Assembly: GCA_037176885.1 (NCBI GenBank)
Contig: JAWWNJ010000221.1
Coordinates: forward strand, 62,001 to 126,000
Direction: 5' to 3'
Origin: Favolaschia claudopus
Lineage: Eukaryota; Basidiomycota; Agaricomycetes; Agaricales; Mycenaceae
DNA: 64,000 nucleotides
Shown: positions 41,010 through 52,959 of the stretch, one piece after another
How positions within the stretch are numbered: the first letter of the stretch is position 1
Layout: each line of letters starts with the position of its first letter
The notes under the pieces: generated by a model
Databases searched by the model: none
Told to the model about the DNA's origin: nothing
What the model saw: only the letters and a program-made list of their open reading frames with translations
Position numbers and translations under genes: made by a program

Positions 41010-42670
41010 GTTTTACCGGCCGAGTTGCTTCATCTATGAAGGATTATGAAGGAGGTAACTGATTATTTGACGGGTACCTAAAGTCCACGTACGGATCAAA
41101 GTCAGAGTAAGTGTAATTCTGGATAGGATGCACTGGTTCTGGGGCAAAGGGAGGCATCGAAAGTGACGGGTAAGCAAGCACCCAAAATTCATAAGGTAAA
41201 TCTGCCCAAATGGGCGGACCGACCTTATAGGGAGTAGCCGGGGCCTTCCCTTTCTTGCTATCTACCATCATCTTTACACTAGCACACCCATGGCTTCCGA
41301 CCATCTGCGTAGGCCCCGGGAAGCTTCACAAAAGGGTTCTCCGCAAAATTGGGTTTTTGAGGTCAAAATTCGACCATTTCCTTGTCCGAAAATTGGGTTC
41401 TTGAGGCGATTTGGACGTAAAATTCAGCCACCCTTGTCCGAAAATTAGATTTTTGAGGCCTTCGCGGGTGAGAATCCATGTCCAAGTCGACCGAATCTTG
41501 AAAACGCTGACCTACTCTTCCTCTCATCAAGTAACTTTTTCGTGGCTACGAGGAAAAATTCGGCGTAATTTGTAGTCTCTCTAGACAGACGCTATAACTT
41601 GCAGCTCGTTCCTCGCTAGTTATAGTCTGTTAGTTACCGCGCCCTGATAACCGGTATCCCGCCTTATCAATGATTGATGGTGATGCACAACCAAACAACG
41701 CGCTCACCTTCACCGATTCGACGCGACTGGGAAATCTGAAAGCGTCGGAAACAGTGTACAAGACCTATACTTTGGTCAAGAATCGTTCCTTGCTCAATTC
41801 ACACTTGTTCTGTATTCAAACCTGTTCTCACCGGAAATGTGCCCAAATCAGGTAATTCTACTTTTTCCACCTCGAATGCAATGGCGACCCGTAGAATTTG
41901 TTGCTTGAGCAGTCAGAGAGATCAGTATCGGTTGATAGCTCAATTTTCCAGGTCAAAGTCGCGCAGGAACGCGCTCAAGTCGCGTCGAGGCGCGGTTGCC
42001 ATTACTTCCCAAAAAGGCTGCTTATATAATAACGCAGGATACCTACTGCCAGGGCGTGGTAACCACAGGACTACGTAATTTGCGACATTTTCTGGCTGGG
42101 GTCACGGGTGTGACCTGTCACGACCCTTGTCAGAAATTGGGTTTTTGAGGCCAGAATCCTGAAAATTTCCGGACAACCCTTTGGTGGAGCTTCCCGGGGC
42201 CGGCCTACGGTGTCAGCGAGAATTGTTGTTGAATCAGCGACGAGCGCATGAAGGTGAGTTGCGGGAACAAGTACTCGTGGGGGAACGGGAATACAAGAGA
42301 CTACTGAAACAAGGGATACAACAGACTTTATGTCAAGACCCGGAGTTCTCCGCCGATTGGACACCACCGGTGTTGTGCTCAGTCAAGAAAACCCACCGGA
42401 TTCTGCCAGAACCCGCACCCGCTGCATTTTGCTAAGACAGAAAGTTGATGGATCCCAGCGGATTCCACTGGCTTTTAGCCTTGACCCACCGGTTTTCACT
42501 TCAATGAAAACTACTGCAAGAGCCTGTTCGAATACCAGTAACCGTTACACTACACTTTTCCTTATATGGTAGCCGTGGTAATCCATCATCTCTGCGGCGT
42601 GACATCCCATTTGGGATGGGTTGCCTCCTGTGTTGCCAACTGTGTCCGCTACACCTCATGTTTATAGGTA
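41010..42670. other. no gene seen; short dispersed repeats
   Basis: TTGTCCGAAAATTGGGTTTT and variants followed by TGAGG recur at about 41343, 41381, 41433 and 42127. A short minus-strand frame at 41044-41304 (proline/tyrosine-rich) has no support. Confidence 0.4.
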
Positions 42671-42672
42671 TT

Positions 42673-42760
42673 AGAGACTTTGCGCAGAGCCACCGGGAGC
42701 CACCCGGTGGCTCTCACGGCATGCGCTGTGGAGCGGCTACGCGCTATGGTGGTACTCGAT
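42673..42760 (+). mobile_element. single terminus of the AGAGNNTTTGCG MITE superfamily
   Basis: AGAGACTTTGCGCAGAGCCA followed by an inverted GGAGCCACC/GGTGGCTC and GGCATGCGCTGTGGAGCGGC matches the left end of the 7704/34840 elements with substitutions. ATT precedes it. No opposite end was found, so it is a truncated or decayed copy. Confidence 0.5.
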
Positions 42761-42974
42761 ATGCTATATAACGTCTCCGGAGACTGCTCACTCCCTACAC
42801 AGTCAAGCCTCAAAGATTGACAAGCCGGTGATCCCATATTTTTTCCGAGTCAGTGTACTGGATGGTAAGAGTGGCTGACGCACGCCTCCCCCCACAATGA
42901 CTTGCCTAATCAGGAAATTTAGCGCTGAGTCAGGGAATGGAATGGCTCAAATTTGAGGGCTTCTAAATCCTCTC

Positions 42975-43570
42975 TAGTGTAATGGATAACATAGTGGCTA
43001 TGGTGGAGGACGTGACTTCGTGACAAACTTTCATGGTGGACATTGTGACGCTAATAACTCGTGTGACAGTCACCCAAATTTCTTGATATTGCATGAATGG
43101 CTTCCTTTTGAAGAGTAGAAGAAATTGTATGGAGCAGATTTATTCCCCATTGACTTTCGTGATTTTGACCACAAATTTGGCCATCCTAAAGCGGAAATTA
43201 ATCCAAAATGGCGCTGCCGGGGGCAATGTGATGGCCCATCAATACCCAATATGCCCCCAAAAAGTAGTGATTTGAGTATTGGGTCCAAAACAAACATATA
43301 AGAGCTACTGGAGATCTCAAAAGCTCTCCCAAGTTTTACCTCAAGGGTACTTCCCCCCTTGAAAACCTGTTTCTCCGGCAAAAATTTGGCCATTTCCCAT
43401 CAAAAAGTTCCCACGGTCCAAAAATTTCGGAAAACACCCACTCTTGGGTATTTCGAGTTGATCTGGCCAGGTTTCAGGTCAAAATTCCAAGGATTCCGGT
43501 ATGACATGAAGTTACGTCCCCCACCATAGGGACTCGATGGCATCATGTGAATGTCGTGGTTCGATTCTCG
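42975..43570 (+). other. tRNA-like A-box and B-box separated by a MITE
   Basis: TAGTGTAATGGATAAC (42975) resembles the D-arm/A-box of tRNA-Arg-like genes, and GTGGTTCGATTCTCG (43556) holds a B-box. Without the MITE at 43001-43526 they would be about 55 bp apart, a tRNA-like spacing. The acceptor stem does not pair, so a SINE or tRNA relic is more likely than a gene. Confidence 0.35.
43001..43526. mobile_element. 526-bp MITE, TIR TGGTGGAGGACGTGAC, TA target (copy 2)
   Basis: Second copy of the family at 13527-14048, inverted, flanked by TA at 42999-43000 and 43527-43528. The two copies differ by many substitutions, so neither insertion is very recent. Confidence 0.78.
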
Positions 43571-43688
43571 ATCCTAGTATTTTGGTTACTCATTTTTTTG
43601 TTATTTTGATCTGTTAATTTTTTCTTCTCGAATCCAGCAAGACAATAACAGGACATGGTGGTTAGGGTTAGGAAACTCCCTCCCCAAT

Positions 43689-43973
43689 GGAATGGGAACC
43701 CCGCCATTCCAAGGGTGATGGCAAATCGGTCAGAATTCCCACGCTCTTTATCGATCTCCGAGGGGAAATCCCTCGGCCGGGAAAACGCGTTTTCGGCATC
43801 TGGAAAGCCCTCGAAATGACCGATTTTTCTGGAATGGGGAACCCCGCCATTCCAAGGGTGATGGCAAATCGGTCAGAATTCCCACGCTCTTTATCGATCT
43901 CCGAGGGGAAATCCCTCGGCCGGGAAAACGCGTTTTCGGCATCTGGAAAGCCCTCGAAATGACCGATTTTTCT
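43689..43973 (+). repeat. two tandem copies of a 142-bp unit
   Basis: 43689-43830 and 43831-43973 are virtually identical (one extra G). Each starts GGAATGGGAACCCCGCCATT and ends GACCGATTTTTCT. The near-identity implies a recent duplication. Confidence 0.85.
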
Positions 43974-45387
43974 CCTGGCCTGCCTCGGACTTCGGGGAGC
44001 CGTCACTGTCACTGTCATGTGACTTCGGACTGCGCGCCGAATGTTTCCGAGTGCCGCCTCAACTTTGGTTCAACTCTTGCTCAGCTCAAGTTCAATTGGC
44101 CTGTTTGAACCTCATGTGCTGTGATAAATATACTTATGTACAATACCCTACTGAAACGCGCGAGATGAGTGCGTGAGTGAAGTGCGAAATCCATCCACAA
44201 ATCAAACAACACAACCCAAACAAAGGTGATGCGCGGGGCTCCATGCAAAGTATATGCATGTGGCAATCAAGACCATCGTCGGGAGGGAAAGAATAACATA
44301 AATATCGGGGAAAAAGGGAAAAGAAGGATGATAATGTTGTGCACTCGCCAGCGAGCGCGTAGTCGTCTCGTCCAAAGGAATCCCTTCCCACCACCGTATA
44401 AGCCAACTCGAATCAAAACTCGTCAACCTCGACACAACCTCCTCCAAACCAAACCAAAGCCATAACCAAAATCCAACCAAAACATCTTCATCGGCAAACC
44501 AAAATACGAAACCGAATAAAGCCAGAAAGACCAAGACAAGGCTAAACAGATAGGACGCTCCTGCTTCGGATTTGCGCGCAATGGCGGATAGTTGAAATAG
44601 GGCCCATAAGTCCAGCAAACAGTCGGCGTTCAAGTAAAGCGAATCAGAAAATTAAGCGGGCTAGATTTTAAAGCGTAAAGCAGATAGATTAAGTGGGGGT
44701 ACATTCTGGGTGGGTATCTTCTTCTTTTAGCCTACGATCCAGTCGTCCTTTTATACTACAGTATTTGTACGTGTTGTCTTTTTATAAAACCATTGTTCTA
44801 CGTTTCATTTACGTCTGTATAGCCCTGGGCCCTGGATTATGATTCCTGTTGCTAGTGTCTCAAGCTCCAGACACGTTCCAAACACAGCCAGTCGCCTCTG
44901 CGACGCGTTCGAGACAAAGTTGAACTTCTGAGACGCGGTCACATGATTTGAAACGCGCTCATTTCCCTGCGGCATCCAATCTCCACGCGTCTCGATTTCA
45001 TCAGGTTTTAATTTAATCTCTGATTTCCGTTTCACTGTGCTCCAACGCACTGCTCAGCGGCGTACAATGAATCCTCATTGTTCAACCACCACTTCAACCT
45101 CCGCGGCGATCACACCGAAAGAGCAGAATGATGAAATCACGCAAATGACCGTGATTTGATTGTTTTCAGGCGCAAAACAATTGCCGGCTCATCACTACCA
45201 ACACCTATATGTATACTCAATGGTTGCTTGCTCACTTGAAGAAAGAATTCAGTAAGCATCAACTTTGTAACAAGTCTCCTCAAGTTACAAGCACTTTGTC
45301 ACCAGTACCGGGGCTCAGGGAATGCTTTGAGCAACTTCAAAAAAAAATCACCAGACTTTGTGCTACTGCCAGTGTCTTGGATATACT
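43974..45387. other. no gene seen
   Basis: A 143-residue minus-strand frame at 44202-44633 is hydrophobic but its composition looks like the reverse of A/C-rich DNA; I do not accept it as a gene. Nothing else recognised. Confidence 0.4.
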
Positions 45388-45592
45388 AGAGAGTTTGCGC
45401 AAAGCCATACGAGCCACCGGTGGCTTTCCAATTTCGGCATTAAAAGCAATACTCCAAATCCTGCTATTGCATGCTGTAGACGTACCCAATGATAGTATCC
45501 TGCCTACATGATCAATGGGAAACACCCCACTGGCTAGGCAGAAAGTCGAATTTTGGTTAGCCATAAGCCATCTGGTGGCTTTTGCGCAACCA
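45388..45592. mobile_element. decayed 205-bp member of the TTTGCG MITE superfamily
   Basis: The left end AGAGAGTTTGCGCAAAGCCA with inner GAGCCACCGGTGGCTTT and the right end GCCATCTGGTGGCTTTTGCG give an inverted pair, with the outer bases of the right end lost. Target duplication not visible. Confidence 0.5.
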
Positions 45593-45898
45593 GGTTACTT
45601 ACAGTTACCACTATCCAGTGAGTATAAGCTTCAGCTGTCAAAATCAATAATCCAGAAAAAACAGGGCCGCTGAGTCACTCCAACCAGATTCATCAGGAGC
45701 AGAAGAGTTTTGAAGGTGAATATGAGGGCGATTACTGAGGCGGTTCTGAGGTTCATTAACTGAATAAGTTGGTTACGCAAATCGGGCGAAAACTGCTCGA
45801 GCCAGTAATGTTGCCCGAATGAATTTAGCAAGATTAGCTACTGTATATGTATGGATGAATTGGACGTATTCAACTTAGGATATTGAATTCCCATTCGC

Positions 45899-45949
45899 AC
45901 TGAAGCAAGCTTACCCTCCTATGTGGACCATTGTCCACATACCCAACAT
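45899..45949 (+). repeat. 51-bp dispersed repeat, copy 1 (copy 2 at 55303-55353)
   Basis: ACTGAAGCAAGCTTACCCTC plus CTATGTGGACCATTGTCCAC and ATACCCAACAT; copy 2 differs by one base. It contains the palindrome TATGTGGACCATTGTCCACA and resembles a conserved element terminus. Confidence 0.75.
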
Positions 45950-46039
45950 CAAACGTCAAAACTGTCATTGGAATTACAGATTAGGAAAGAGCTCCGGCTC
46001 TGCGTAAACTACGCCAACAAGGATTACGCAGGAAGGTCT

Positions 46040-46560
46040 GGGTATCCGAGACTACATAGGTGCTCTGCGGAAACTCGATGAAATCGTTCTCATCTCTGCG
46101 TCGTCGGCATTTGCTGCAAAGAATTACCCCGGAGGAAGAATTTGTTCCATGGCCGTATCATCGAATTCGATAAGGCGGTCAGGAAACGCGTCGCGCAGCG
46201 GAAAGACACTGAACTCACCGACTTCCACAAGTTCTTGGATATCAAAACTGCCCTCGTCGATTCCATCGGTGTCAGTGTCGTCCCCGTTCAGCGCGAATCC
46301 AATGTCGGCCCTGCTCGTAAGCCCAAAGCAGAAGTTTGCAACAATTGGAACAACTCTCGCTGCACCGCCAACGCTGGTGCGTGCCGCCGCCTTCACGTTT
46401 GCAACGTCTGCAAAGCCGCTGGCCACAAAGGGCCTGACTGTCCCGATCGTACCCAGAATTGGGTCGGCCGCGCCATCGAGCCCAGCGCTGGTGGTTGCCG
46501 TGGTCTTCTCGTCTCTGGTTTGGTCCCGGACTGTCACCTTCCCCCTTCTCTACGCCTGGA
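46040..46560 (+). pseudogene. DIRS/Ngaro-type gag remnant with zinc knuckle
   Basis: Plus-strand frame: FHGRIIEFDKAVRKRVAQRK, then DFHKFLDIKTALVD, then a C/H-rich part (VCNNWNNSRC, RRLHVCNVCKAAGHKGPDCP) with C-x2-C-x4-H-x4-C spacing. This order (RIIEFDKAVR...CNNWN...CxxCxxxGH) is what I know from the first ORF of basidiomycete tyrosine-recombinase retroelements. No reverse transcriptase follows; the frame ends at 46570. It is a fragment. Confidence 0.62.
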
Positions 46561-46784
46561 GCATTCTTAGCAGCAACATCCACTCGTCATCGAGCCCGGA
46601 GCTGGTGCGAGTCGTAATCCTGAGTGCCTTCGTGGTGTTCATGACCCGCGAGCCTAGCAAAACCCTTCCATCGAGCCTCGTGCTGGTGGCTGAGCTGGTT
46701 TGCGGGTGCCGCGTCGCCGTCGTTGTGCAGAGTCGTGTACTTAGTGGTTCAATTCATTATACCCCCGCGGGATATGTCGGGGGC

Positions 46785-47440
46785 GTCGTGGGATGATTGA
46801 TATTACTCCCACGTCCCGGCAACGTCAGAGGTCGCCCTGTGATGGATATCGGCAACTTTCGGCTTTGCCCGCAAGACCTTCACGCGCGCTCGGCGCATTT
46901 TCGGCATTCCTTGATCATGGGACCGCGTCCATGATGTCAATGCTACTAAGTTCTTCTACTTAGCAGCAGAGCGTCATATCCTCCCTCTCAGATCGACACC
47001 GATAAGCCTCAATATGACTCGGGACGTCTGAACGAGTCATTGAGAAGGTATAGTAGAATATTCTGCTACTTTCCTCAAGGTTCCATTGAGTTCTTGAATA
47101 TTCTATAGTTGATCCTTGTAGATTATAAAAGGGAGTCGTTCCCTCATGTAACGACAGCTCTTTCTTACCTCTATTAATCTACGTAGATTTACCGTAAACC
47201 TTGCGTGAACTTAAGTGAAGCCTCGCGCTCTCTTCAAGATCTATCGAGCTAGTCTCAGAGTTGTAAAGCCGCGCGCTTACTCCTCCAACTAGAAAGCAAC
47301 TCATAACTGGTTGATATTCCCAGTTCGTCTTAAGAAGAATCAGATCTCTTACGACAGTTGTTCAGGTAAAACACCTTGATTTATATAGAGATTCATTGAT
47401 ACTCAAGTTACATTTCCGAAACTAACCCGGATCTTCAACA
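46785..47440 (+). other. LTR-like promoter/leader region
   Basis: A TATAAAAG box at 47124-47131 is followed by CT-rich exon-like sequence and ends ...CTTCAACA before CTGGTGGACAAACTGG, a position and style that fit the 3' edge of an LTR and a primer-binding site. A short frame beginning MATTTHPPTTDPMD (47518) could be the first residues of a gag. No second LTR lies in the window. Confidence 0.35.
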
Positions 47441-47517
47441 CTGGTGGACAAACTGGGAAATCTCTTGCTTAATCAGGTACGTTTGCCATTAACTGTTCAT
47501 TTCATTTTCCTATCCGA

Positions 47518-48103
47518 TGGCTACTACAACCCATCCTCCTACCACCGATCCTATGGATGCTTCTTCCGATCCGCAATCCCCTTCAAACTCTCATCGTGAT
47601 CCTCCGCCACATATGTCACCCAATCGCTCAGTCCTTCATCGCAGCGCGAAGAAAGGACTGTCGAGGAGATCACCCTCGCTCCGCTGATCGATCTGCAACA
47701 TGCAGTCGATGACGACCTGCTCAGCGACGATTCTGGGCCTCGGTACGATTGTGTCCTTTTCAACTCTGATCAACCGGGCGTCGCATGTGCTCGATTGCGA
47801 TCCCTCGTTCGCTGCCAGCTGCCCTCAGGTCGTGTTGTGGATCTTGCTGTTGTGCAAAATATGAAGCCCAACAAGTGGCGGCCGAAAACTTCGTGGGACG
47901 GCTGTGTTGTGTTCGAGGAGGAGGTAGACTTGACTAAGTCAAGTCTACCTTTCCTCCTCATGGACTTTGTCATCCGAGGTGCATTGTTGGCTCATGCTCA
48001 GGGACCATCAAACTCGCGTCGCAACTTTCATTATCTTGTGGATGTAGTCGACGGTGATATGTTTTTACGCGTGCTCAATGCTATAGGCCATGTATGCAAT
48101 TAA
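47518..48103 (+). pseudogene. short gag-like start fused to a KDZ/Plavaka-like transposase tail
   Basis: From 47518 an ATG frame of 56 residues (serine/proline-rich) ends at a stop. The sequence continues in another frame with RYDCVLFNSD, VRCQLPSGRVVDLAVVQNMK, TSWDGCVVFEEE, FVIRGALLAHA and YLVDVVDGDMFLRV to a stop at 48103. The last motifs (a Y-x-V-D-x-V-D-x-D-M-F-L-R end) resemble the C-terminal region of KDZ-type transposon proteins of mushrooms. The catalytic region is missing. A 12-bp-arm hairpin (GGTAGACTTGAC/GTCAAGTCTACC) lies inside at 47925-47951. Confidence 0.4.
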
Positions 48104-49368
48104 AAATCTTAACCGTTGCGTTGTCGACCACTTTGTGGCGGGTGGGCTTATGTTACCTGACCGCACCCCGATAGCATCCCGGTCGGGCCCTGTCGGGGTA
48201 TTATCGGGGATGGTCGGGTGGTCGGGCACGATAACAAAATAAATAAATTTGCGACACCGGAACACTGATTTTTTTTTTTTTTGAATACATCCTCAAGTAC
48301 CTCTACTGTTTTTATCCTCAGCCTATCTTCAAATTCCGGCTGCTGAACTGTGAAGCTTTGGACACGAAAGTCCAGCGGCAATGATACCCATCGCGGAACA
48401 ACCCGATTAGGCTATCTTGGCTTGTCGGCGTCGTGCCCCCACGAAACAACGCAAAGGCGCATTTGAGCAAGAGGTGGCTCGGGACGCGAAAATGGCGAAC
48501 CGCCTCATTCTCTTCAACGGCGTTAAGGCGTATGCGGAGGAGCGCCACAAGCGAGCGTTGCAGAGGTTTCTGAACTGTTTGCGGCCTGCGCGGGCGCTGT
48601 GTTGGGGGCGTGGTAGTGGCGAGGGGTGAGGTGGATACAAGGGGCACCCATCCTTAAAATCTTGGACACAGGGTCGGAAAACTGACTTAAGACTCCCCCC
48701 ACCCCCCCATACGTAAGTGTTACATAACCCCCAAAACGGGTAATTCCCATCAAAAACTGAGAAAATTTGTCCAAGTTTTGCCGTGATTTGGACTGTACCA
48801 GCACACTTCCGGGACACTTTGGTGCTCAAACGTGTTATCCCACACAATTTTGCCTCCCAGCTGGCCAAAAGTTGCCGTTCGGGTCTGGTCGTGGGACACC
48901 CAATATATTATGTAATCAAATATTTCCTGTTACTTTTTTTTTGACGCGTTTTTAGACCGATCGGAGACTGGGTCGGAAAAGTGAAATAAGATACTTCAGA
49001 CCCCCACCCCCCTCCAACCCCGTGTCTCGGGTTTTGCCGGTGGGTGCCCCTTGGGTGGATAGGTGTAGTGGTCGTGGTGCCGCTGGAGATGGTGGCGGGT
49101 GTTGCGTCGGGACCATCAGCTCGGACTTTCTTGATTACGCGGGACGAATGTGGGGACTTCGTGATTGAATTGTTTCGAGTTTTCGGGACGGAAGGGGGAG
49201 GGGAGTCCGGTGGCCTTGGGCGCCGAAGACCCGTAGCTGGGGGGCGGGGAGGAGAACGCCCGCCTTGCATCCCAGCAAATTTTGGCCGCGGGAAAAAATC
49301 GTGACGGTGATGGTTCCGGTCAAGAGAGACTCCACATGACATTCTCGTTTTGCTTCCTTCCTGTCAAC
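48104..49368. other. no gene seen
   Basis: G/C-rich frames on both strands without motifs, and several mononucleotide runs (T at about 48269, C at about 48700). Left flank of the hAT element. Confidence 0.4.
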
Positions 49369-52300
49369 TAGTGCTGCCGGGAGCTGAGTTGGAGCTGAGC
49401 TCGAGGTGATTGCCCATCAGCTCGCTCGAGCTCGGAGTTGGGCCGAGGCAGCTCGGAGCTGACATCCATAAATGGAAGTTTCCGTCCCACGGTTCCCCGT
49501 CTCCTCGTTTTGAGCTGCATTGCACTGTTTTGACCTCGTATGCACCTCTAAAATGTGCTACAATTCTCCAATAAGTACAATAAACATATGCACAATAAAA
49601 GACTATACAGTTTATGAGTAAATTATGGAACAATACAAAGCACAATGATTATATAAGTGAATACAACGCAAAAATCAAACGGGCGAAGCCCAGGAAGATT
49701 CTATAAGATCCTCAAGCTCTTGAGTACGCCCTGACGCAATCAACCTTTCTGCTACATCAGGGTCAATATCAACAACAGACAGATCTTCCTCAGTTACGAC
49801 GAAGTCCTCGCAAAATTTGATGCGATCCTGTCGATAAATAAATTTGAGAATCTGGAGCATTTCCATCATCTCGGGGGAGAGACTGTTGCGTAGGGAGGCA
49901 TCTGTGTCCTTGCTGGAAGAGAAAACACGCTCGCATGGTACCGCAGAAGCCTGAACAGGCAATACATCAAGCGCCACGCGAAATAGGTAACGGAACCGAT
50001 ATTGACGAGCCTGCAACATTTTTCAGACCAACATTGTATAAGAACATACTTAAACTCACCTCCCAGTAGCGGAGCAAGTCAAGGTCCTCATACTCTGGGT
50101 CCGAGCCTCCCAGCAAACCCTCCTTCTCATAGGCGCTCTGCCTCTACTTGCTCTTCCTCCGAAAGCGGCTGCGGAGTTTGAGTACTCGGTGGGGATTCGA
50201 TGTCGGGAGCAGACAGCTCTTTTACAAGAGCACCAAGCTTCGCAAACCCAGATTTCTGGGCACGAGCGGCATGGGATGCAGACGGCGTGTGAACAGCGCG
50301 GCGGCTGGCGGTCGAAGCTATGTGCACAGTGCTCGGAGAGTTGTGGTGAGCGCAGAACTCCCGGCGGTACTCCAGCATCTTGGGAGTTTGTCAGTAGCGC
50401 AGTATAATGTGAAAGTTGGGACGCACCGCTGCACGAATCCAGGTTCTGGCTTCTTCAGCATCTGATGAAGACCAGTTGTCCCTTAGCCACTGGAGTTTTG
50501 TCGTCGGATTTAGAACTGAAAGTTAAATATGAGTGATTGAAGCGAATTAAGAGACAAACAAGGAAGTAATTACCCATCGCTAGCGCATACATTCGAGTGC
50601 GCCGAGACATCCCAAGATATTCTGTGAATTTGTCGACAGCGGCGTTGATACCGAGACTGATTTTCGGGAGCTCTCGTGCAAGAAGCTTGAGGGCGGCAAT
50701 GAGCTGCTCGTAGAGTGGAAGCACATAGGACAGGGTAGGTGCTTTCTCCGCAGAGACTATCTCCTGGACAAGATGCGGAACCTGTAAAAACCGCCGAATG
50801 TCGATGAGAACAGTCTTGGTGACTGGATCGAGCCGATCATCCGAAATTTTGACTTGCATTGGGTCATCGAGAAATGCCTCAACAGCCTAAACGAAATTCC
50901 AAGTCAAATTCAAGGCACGATGTAACGAGTGTACGAGTTTGTTTGACTGGATTTTTTCTTAGCGCCTCCCAATACCCGACATCCTGCTTCAGTGCCTCGG
51001 GAATCGGCGTGCCGTAGTTGTCCGAATCGACACCATCTTGAGGAGCAGGTAATTCGGGAAGTGTTGCGAGAGCGGCTTTGACAGCAATATTGACGACATG
51101 CGGAAAACAGCTGAACACGGTTAGCCCTCAGACTCGGGAATAAATCATTAAAACTCACCGAATTCTGTTCCCTTCCGCATCGAAAGGAATTCCGAGCACG
51201 GCGAGCTCTTGCGCAATATACACCATGCATGTGTTATTGTTGCTAGCATTGTCGCATGTAATCATTCCGAGCTGAGTTATCATCAGCAAGCCGTTCAATT
51301 CACAACTCTATGTGACTTACTTTGTGCAAACAACCAATCTCCTTCAAAACTTGTACAAAGATTTTGGCGATATTTTGACCGGTGTGTCTCCCGTCCAATC
51401 GACGAAAAGCAACGAGCCGAGTTTTAAGTACAAGGTGCCCATTGAGCTCGGGACAGTCCACCACGTCCAGAGACTAAACAAATATATTAGAATCGCAAGA
51501 AACAATGATGAGATAGCACCAACCTGATCATCAACAGCGATCCACTTAACCAATCGTTCGTAAAATCCGGGAATAGAAAATTCCTCTCGCTCTCCCGGAG
51601 TCTTCGGCGCCTTTGCGAGAATATCCCAATTCTTGAGCCCCTTCAGGATGACCATATCCTTCCAAACTTTGCCATGTTCTCCCTCAAGATGATTTCGGAT
51701 GGTCTTGGTTTGTCCAGGACCATTCTTCCATGCCTTCCATTTCGGAAATCTAACGATGGAAGGGTTCAGATAGCGAAAACAAAAACAGAACACACTTGAA
51801 CACTCACGGACAGAGGCGGCACGACAAATGGGAAAACACCTTTTTATCCGGTCGATCTTCCTTCATTTCCGTTGGTTCTGGTGCGACGGTTGGCGCAGAA
51901 GCGCCGTGAACGCCTCGAACAAAATACCAAACATCTGTTGCATCGTCTCCGGATGCCGAAGATTGATTGACCAAAGAGCCGAAGTTGGGGTGAGGGATTG
52001 AAGGATGGGAAACTGATTCAGAGGCAGCTGCTGCCGCTGCAACATTTGGGTCAGACGGACCGACCCCGAACACAGCCGGTTCGGAGGTGGAGTTGGGGTC
52101 GATGCGGCGACGGGTACGCGATGTAGCTGCCGAGTTAGCGTTGGGATTCGCTTTACGTTTCTTCTTGCGCTGTGGCGGAGCGAGGCCGGCATTAATCGTG
52201 TTAGTCGCGTCGACAAATGGTGCATGGGTTGCCGCAGAGGAAGGGGGAGGAATCACGGTGTTAAATAAGGCGGGGTATGTATTTTGAAAGCCGTAAGTCT

Positions 52301-52958
52301 GGCCGAAAGTGACGGGAGGTGGTGGAGGATACGGCGATCCGGGGATGAAAGCTTGAGGCGGGAGAGGCACGGCATGAACCTGAGAGCCAGGCCAGGAGCC
52401 AAAGACGTTGGGCGTGGGGTAGGAATGCGTTGTGAAATTGTTTTGACGCGGGGGTTGGATTGGATGTAGCAAGTGCATGCCTGCGGGTTGCCGCATTGGC
52501 AGGACGGCGAGGCCATGGGAGTTCACAAGAGGGAGGGTTGGAATGGAGTATAATTGGGGCAATATATATAACATTTCGGAGGTATCTATTGCGCGTACCT
52601 TGGACCCTGAGTGCGCCAACGCACTATCCCGACGCGCCACCTTTGCGTCATATTTCCAGCTCTGTGTGGGGCGTTTCGCATTCTCCGTAGCAGCCAGGCG
52701 GTGACGTCGACGCCAAGCGAGGTTGAGGTGAATCATAGGAGGATTGGTTCGCGGCAGGAACGCGCTAACCGGTGAGCGGGAGGACGAGGATTGTGCTTGA
52801 CGCGCCAGTCACTCAGTGACGCTGTCAAGAGTGTCACAGTGCCTGTTTTGGGGGCCGAGGCGAGGCGAGCTGGCATCACCTCGAGGTGCCGTTTATGGTA
52901 ACGTGCCGAGTTGGAGCTGAACTCAGCTCGGAGCTAACTCCAGCTTCCGGCAGCACTA
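49369..52958 (-). mobile_element. complete hAT transposon, 3.59 kb (copy 1)
   Basis: The termini are TAGTGCTGCCGG and its exact inverse, fitting the TA-x-x-G start of hAT elements. Subterminal regions are packed with GAGCTGA/CAGCTCGGAGCT words in both orientations, as expected for transposase-binding sites. The transposase gene fills the element. The 8-bp flanks differ (CTGTCAAC left, GGTTTGCG right), so no target duplication is visible. The right end abuts a 5'-truncated MITE. The visible part of copy 2 (62772-64000) matches this element's right third. Confidence 0.88.
49678..52736 (-). CDS. hAT-family transposase, multi-exon, apparently intact
   Basis: The first exon (52736 to about 51804, 310 residues) has a proline-rich N-terminus and a nuclear-type basic run (PQRKKKRKANPN). 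A BED-type zinc finger is split by the first intron (SHLSCRLCP, then TIRNHLEGEHG). Later exons give the first catalytic Asp in MITCDNASNN, the C-x2-H motif in CFPHVVNIAVKA, and a C-terminal hAT dimerisation domain (RYLFRVALDVLPVQASAVPC, ERVFSSSKDTD, LSPEMMEMLQILK). Exons are separated by about seven short introns. The enzyme would cut at the TIRs and insert with 8-bp duplications. No stop or frameshift is forced by the exons I traced, and the first exon is identical in copy 2, so recent activity is plausible. Confidence 0.87.
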
Positions 52959-52959
52959 G

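Noticed and set aside
44202..44633. Hydrophobic 143-codon minus-strand frame resembling a membrane protein
   Set aside because: The composition (F, L, W, V) is what A/C-rich plus-strand DNA gives when read backwards; no start context, homologue-like motif or exon neighbours.
49369..52958. A retrotransposon or host gene reading of the 49-53 kb locus
   Set aside because: BED finger, DNASNN catalytic motif, C-x2-H and the hAT dimerisation domain between TAGTGCTGCCGG ends identify a hAT DNA transposon.
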